From NCBI GenBank assembly GCA_964388085.1, contig CAYLZW010000269.1, positions 1 to 7,886 of the forward strand: 7,886 nucleotides of DNA, in the 5' to 3' direction. This DNA comes from CAYLZW01 sp964388085 (GTDB taxonomy: Bacteria > Myxococcota > UBA727 > CAYLZW01). Shown in pieces: positions 6,642-7,886 of the stretch; the stretch's first letter is position 1; each line of letters opens with the position of its first letter. The translations under genes and the position numbers were made by a program. The notes beneath the pieces are model-generated. The model saw only the letters and a program-made list of their open reading frames with translations, ran no database searches and was not told the DNA's origin.

Positions 6642-7768
6642 TCGCCCGCACGCAGGCGCACGAGGCGCCGGCCGGCGTCGTCGGACAGGCCGACGAGCAG
6701 GTCGTCGCCCATGTCGGTCAGCAGGTCGACGGCGGTGCACTCGTCGTGGAACGTCAGCACGTCGTGCGGCACGCGCGCGGCGCCGTCGTCGAGCGAGACG
6801 CCCCGGACGGCCTCGAAGGGGACGAAGAAGTCACCGTGCACGTACACGAGCTCGTCGCCAAAGCGGGCGGCGGCGAGCGAAGGCGCGGCCACGATCTCCT
6901 CGGCGTCGGCGAGCGCGATGGGGTCCCCAGAGAGCGCGGCCGCGACGTCGCCGGCGGACAGCAGCGAGAAGTGCTGCGCGCCGCCGTGGTAGCCGCCGAC
7001 GACGAGACCGCCCGCCTTCGTGGCGATCACCGGTCCGCCGAAGGTCGTGGTCGGGTCCGCGTAGCTCGCGAGCAACAGCGGGGCGTCGGCCTTCGCGTAC
7101 AGCGCCGTGTCGCCCTCGAGCGCCCCTAGCGAGGTCGCGTTGACCACCAGCGTGGCGTCGACGAATTCGGCGGCGAAGTTGCCGTTGGCGTCGACGTAGC
7201 GGAGCGGTTCGCTCACGCCGGCGGTCGTGTCGTAGAGGGCGATCGCGCCCGCGACGACGAACGTCTCCGTGTCGAAGGCGCCCGTGTAGCCGGCCGCGAA
7301 GCGAGCGCCGTCGTACGCCAAGAACCAGGACAGGTACGACTCTTCGACGTCGTTGGGGACGACCTCGAACAGCGCGCTGCCGGCGGCGTCGTCGGCGATG
7401 GGCCAGGGCCCGAGGTTCACCACCGCGCCGGCGGCGACGTCGAGACCGTACAGCGTGCCGCCGCCCTCGCCCGGGACCACCTCGACGACCGCGATGGAGG
7501 GCGAGAGGGCGGCGCTGTCCACGACGGAGTAGCCCTCGCCGAGCGTGAGCGTGCCGAGCACCGGGTCGGCGTCGGCGCACGGCTCGACGCCCCCGTCGTC
7601 GCTGCCGCCGTCATCAGCCGCACCCGCGTCGTCGCTGGCCTGTGCCGCGTCCGCGGGTACGCCGGCGTCGCCGCTGCTCCCTGGCGCGCAGGCCAGTGCC
7701 AGGTGGAGCAGAAGACAAGAAAGCAGAGAGACGGCGAGAGACCTGCGGGCCCGGATCGTGTTTCGCAT
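6638..7768 (-). CDS. Predicted surface or periplasmic lipoprotein, first gene of B12 operon
   Basis: This 376-aa lipoprotein belongs to no family I recognise. A basic N-terminus (R2-R9) and hydrophobic segment (11-26) end in LALAC, so Cys27 is the likely lipidated residue. A flexible Asp/Ala/Gly/Ser-rich linker follows (28-66), a style frequent in myxobacterial lipoproteins. The rest (70-376) is beta-rich with repeated units resembling propeller blades: GTLYGLDVAAGAVVNLG (104-120), AIALYDTTAGVSEPL (175-189), TALYAKADAPLLLASY (221-236), GLVVGGYHGGAQHFSLL (254-270), DELVYVHGDFFVPFEAV (305-321) and DDLLVGLSDDAGRRLVRL (355-372). A D-A-N-G-N-F turn (193-198) could bind a cation. The start at 7768 is chosen for the excellent AGGAG 7 bases upstream and the signal peptide; an in-frame ATG at 7816 lies inside the predicted leader RNA. 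Leading a riboswitch-preceded operon with btuB next, it probably helps bind or deliver corrinoid. That role is inferred. Confidence 0.8.
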   Translation of the reverse strand: MRNTIRARRSLAVSLLSCLLLHLALACAPGSSGDAGVPADAAQASDDAGAADDGGSDDGGVEPCADADPVLGTLTLGEGYSVVDSAALSPSIAVVEVVPGEGGGTLYGLDVAAGAVVNLGPWPIADDAAGSALFEVVPNDVEESYLSWFLAYDGARFAAGYTGAFDTETFVVAGAIALYDTTAGVSEPLRYVDANGNFAAEFVDATLVVNATSLGALEGDTALYAKADAPLLLASYADPTTTFGGPVIATKAGGLVVGGYHGGAQHFSLLSAGDVAAALSGDPIALADAEEIVAAPSLAAARFGDELVYVHGDFFVPFEAVRGVSLDDGAARVPHDVLTFHDECTAVDLLTDMGDDLLVGLSDDAGRRLVRLRAGE

Positions 7769-7773
7769 CGAAA

Positions 7774-7872
7774 GCTCCTCCGCGGGCAAGGCCGGAAAGG
7801 AGCACGTGATGCGCACGTCGTCGTCGACGTACCGCGGCCGCCTCGTTCTCGCGAGGACGTCCTACGCTCCTT
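7774..7872 (-). promoter_or_regulatory. Candidate riboswitch expression platform with RBS-sequestering hairpin
   Basis: Three complementary segments are seen on the minus strand. Segment 1, AAGGAGC (7872-7866), lies just after the B12 box. Segment 2, GCTCCTT (7803-7797), can pair perfectly with it (7 bp). Segment 3, AGGAGC (7779-7774), is the Shine-Dalgarno site and pairs perfectly with GCTCCT of segment 2 (6 bp, 18-base loop). Pairs 1:2 and 2:3 are mutually exclusive: 1:2 would leave the ribosome site free and 2:3 would hide it. Two small hairpins lie between them: CCTCG/CGAGG (7841-7856) and ACGTCG/CGACGT (7815-7830). No U-run follows, so translational rather than termination control is inferred. 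Pairing was judged by eye, without energy calculation. Confidence 0.55.
7775..7779 (-). promoter_or_regulatory. Strong Shine-Dalgarno site of the operon's first gene
   Basis: The minus strand reads GGAGGAGCTTTCG directly before the ATG at 7768. AGGAG ends seven bases from the start codon, which is near-ideal spacing. It decides this start over the in-frame ATG at 7816. It is the only clear canonical ribosome-binding site I identified in the operon. The downstream genes start inside 4-base overlaps and may depend on translational coupling, so control of this one site could control all six genes. Confidence 0.85.
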
Positions 7873-7875
7873 GCA

Positions 7876-7886
7876 GGGCCGGTCTC
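7876..7886 (-). promoter_or_regulatory. Candidate cobalamin riboswitch, 3' end (B12 box), truncated by window edge
   Basis: On the minus strand the window opens with GAGACCGGCCC, which fits the core of the conserved B12 box of cobalamin riboswitches (GAGACC-K-GCC, K = G or T). It is on the coding strand, about 107 bases upstream of the first start codon, a normal distance for such a leader, and in front of a btuB/btuCDF-type operon. The rest of the aptamer would lie beyond the right edge and cannot be inspected, so this rests on 11 bases plus context. A chance match is possible but unlikely at this location. Confidence 0.68.

Noticed and set aside
6642..6740. Longer btuB start at 6740
   Set aside because: The extra 33 residues are Arg/Pro-rich and would mask the signal peptide; GTG at 6641 gives the same overlap seen at other junctions.
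7769..7816. Upstream ATG start of the first lipoprotein
   Set aside because: It lacks a good ribosome-binding site, lies in the predicted leader RNA, and would put 16 extra residues before the signal peptide.

Overview
The window is very GC-rich, with strong G/C bias at third codon positions. It codes for a Gram-negative cell: TonB-dependent outer-membrane receptor, lipoproteins, periplasmic binding protein. One lipoprotein has a long Asp/Ala/Gly/Ser-rich linker straight after its lipidated Cys. This style is common in Myxococcota (Polyangia or Sandaracinus-like bacteria), so a myxobacterium or close relative is the best guess. That assignment is inference from composition and protein style only.

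Layout: bases 1-437 (+) hold the 3' end of gpsA (glycerol-3-phosphate dehydrogenase). After a 19-base convergent gap, almost all of the rest is one minus-strand operon, transcribed right to left: a 376-aa lipoprotein (7768-6638), a BtuB-like TonB-dependent receptor (6641-4755), a 519-aa beta-propeller-like lipoprotein (4758-3199), BtuF-like binding protein (3202-2252), BtuC-like permease (2255-1248) and BtuD-like ATPase (1251-457). All five internal junctions are 4-base GTGA/ATGA start-stop overlaps, so the six genes form one translationally coupled unit.

The 118-base leader (7769-7886) appears to carry the end of a cobalamin riboswitch. The minus strand enters the window reading GAGACCGGCCC, a match to the core of the B12 box. 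Downstream lie a strong Shine-Dalgarno sequence, an upstream segment complementary to it, and a third segment that could compete for that upstream segment. This supports vitamin B12 (or another corrinoid) as the substrate rather than heme or siderophore.

Proposed working model: corrinoid is captured at the cell surface, crosses the outer membrane through the BtuB-like receptor, is bound in the periplasm by BtuF and is imported by BtuCD. The unusual part is the two lipoproteins flanking btuB. One, probably both, look like beta-propellers, and their position recalls the surface B12-binding propeller lipoprotein BtuG that partners BtuB in Bacteroides. A myxobacterial BtuG-like capture system is the most interesting hypothesis here. 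TonB/ExbBD are not encoded in the window and must be supplied from elsewhere.
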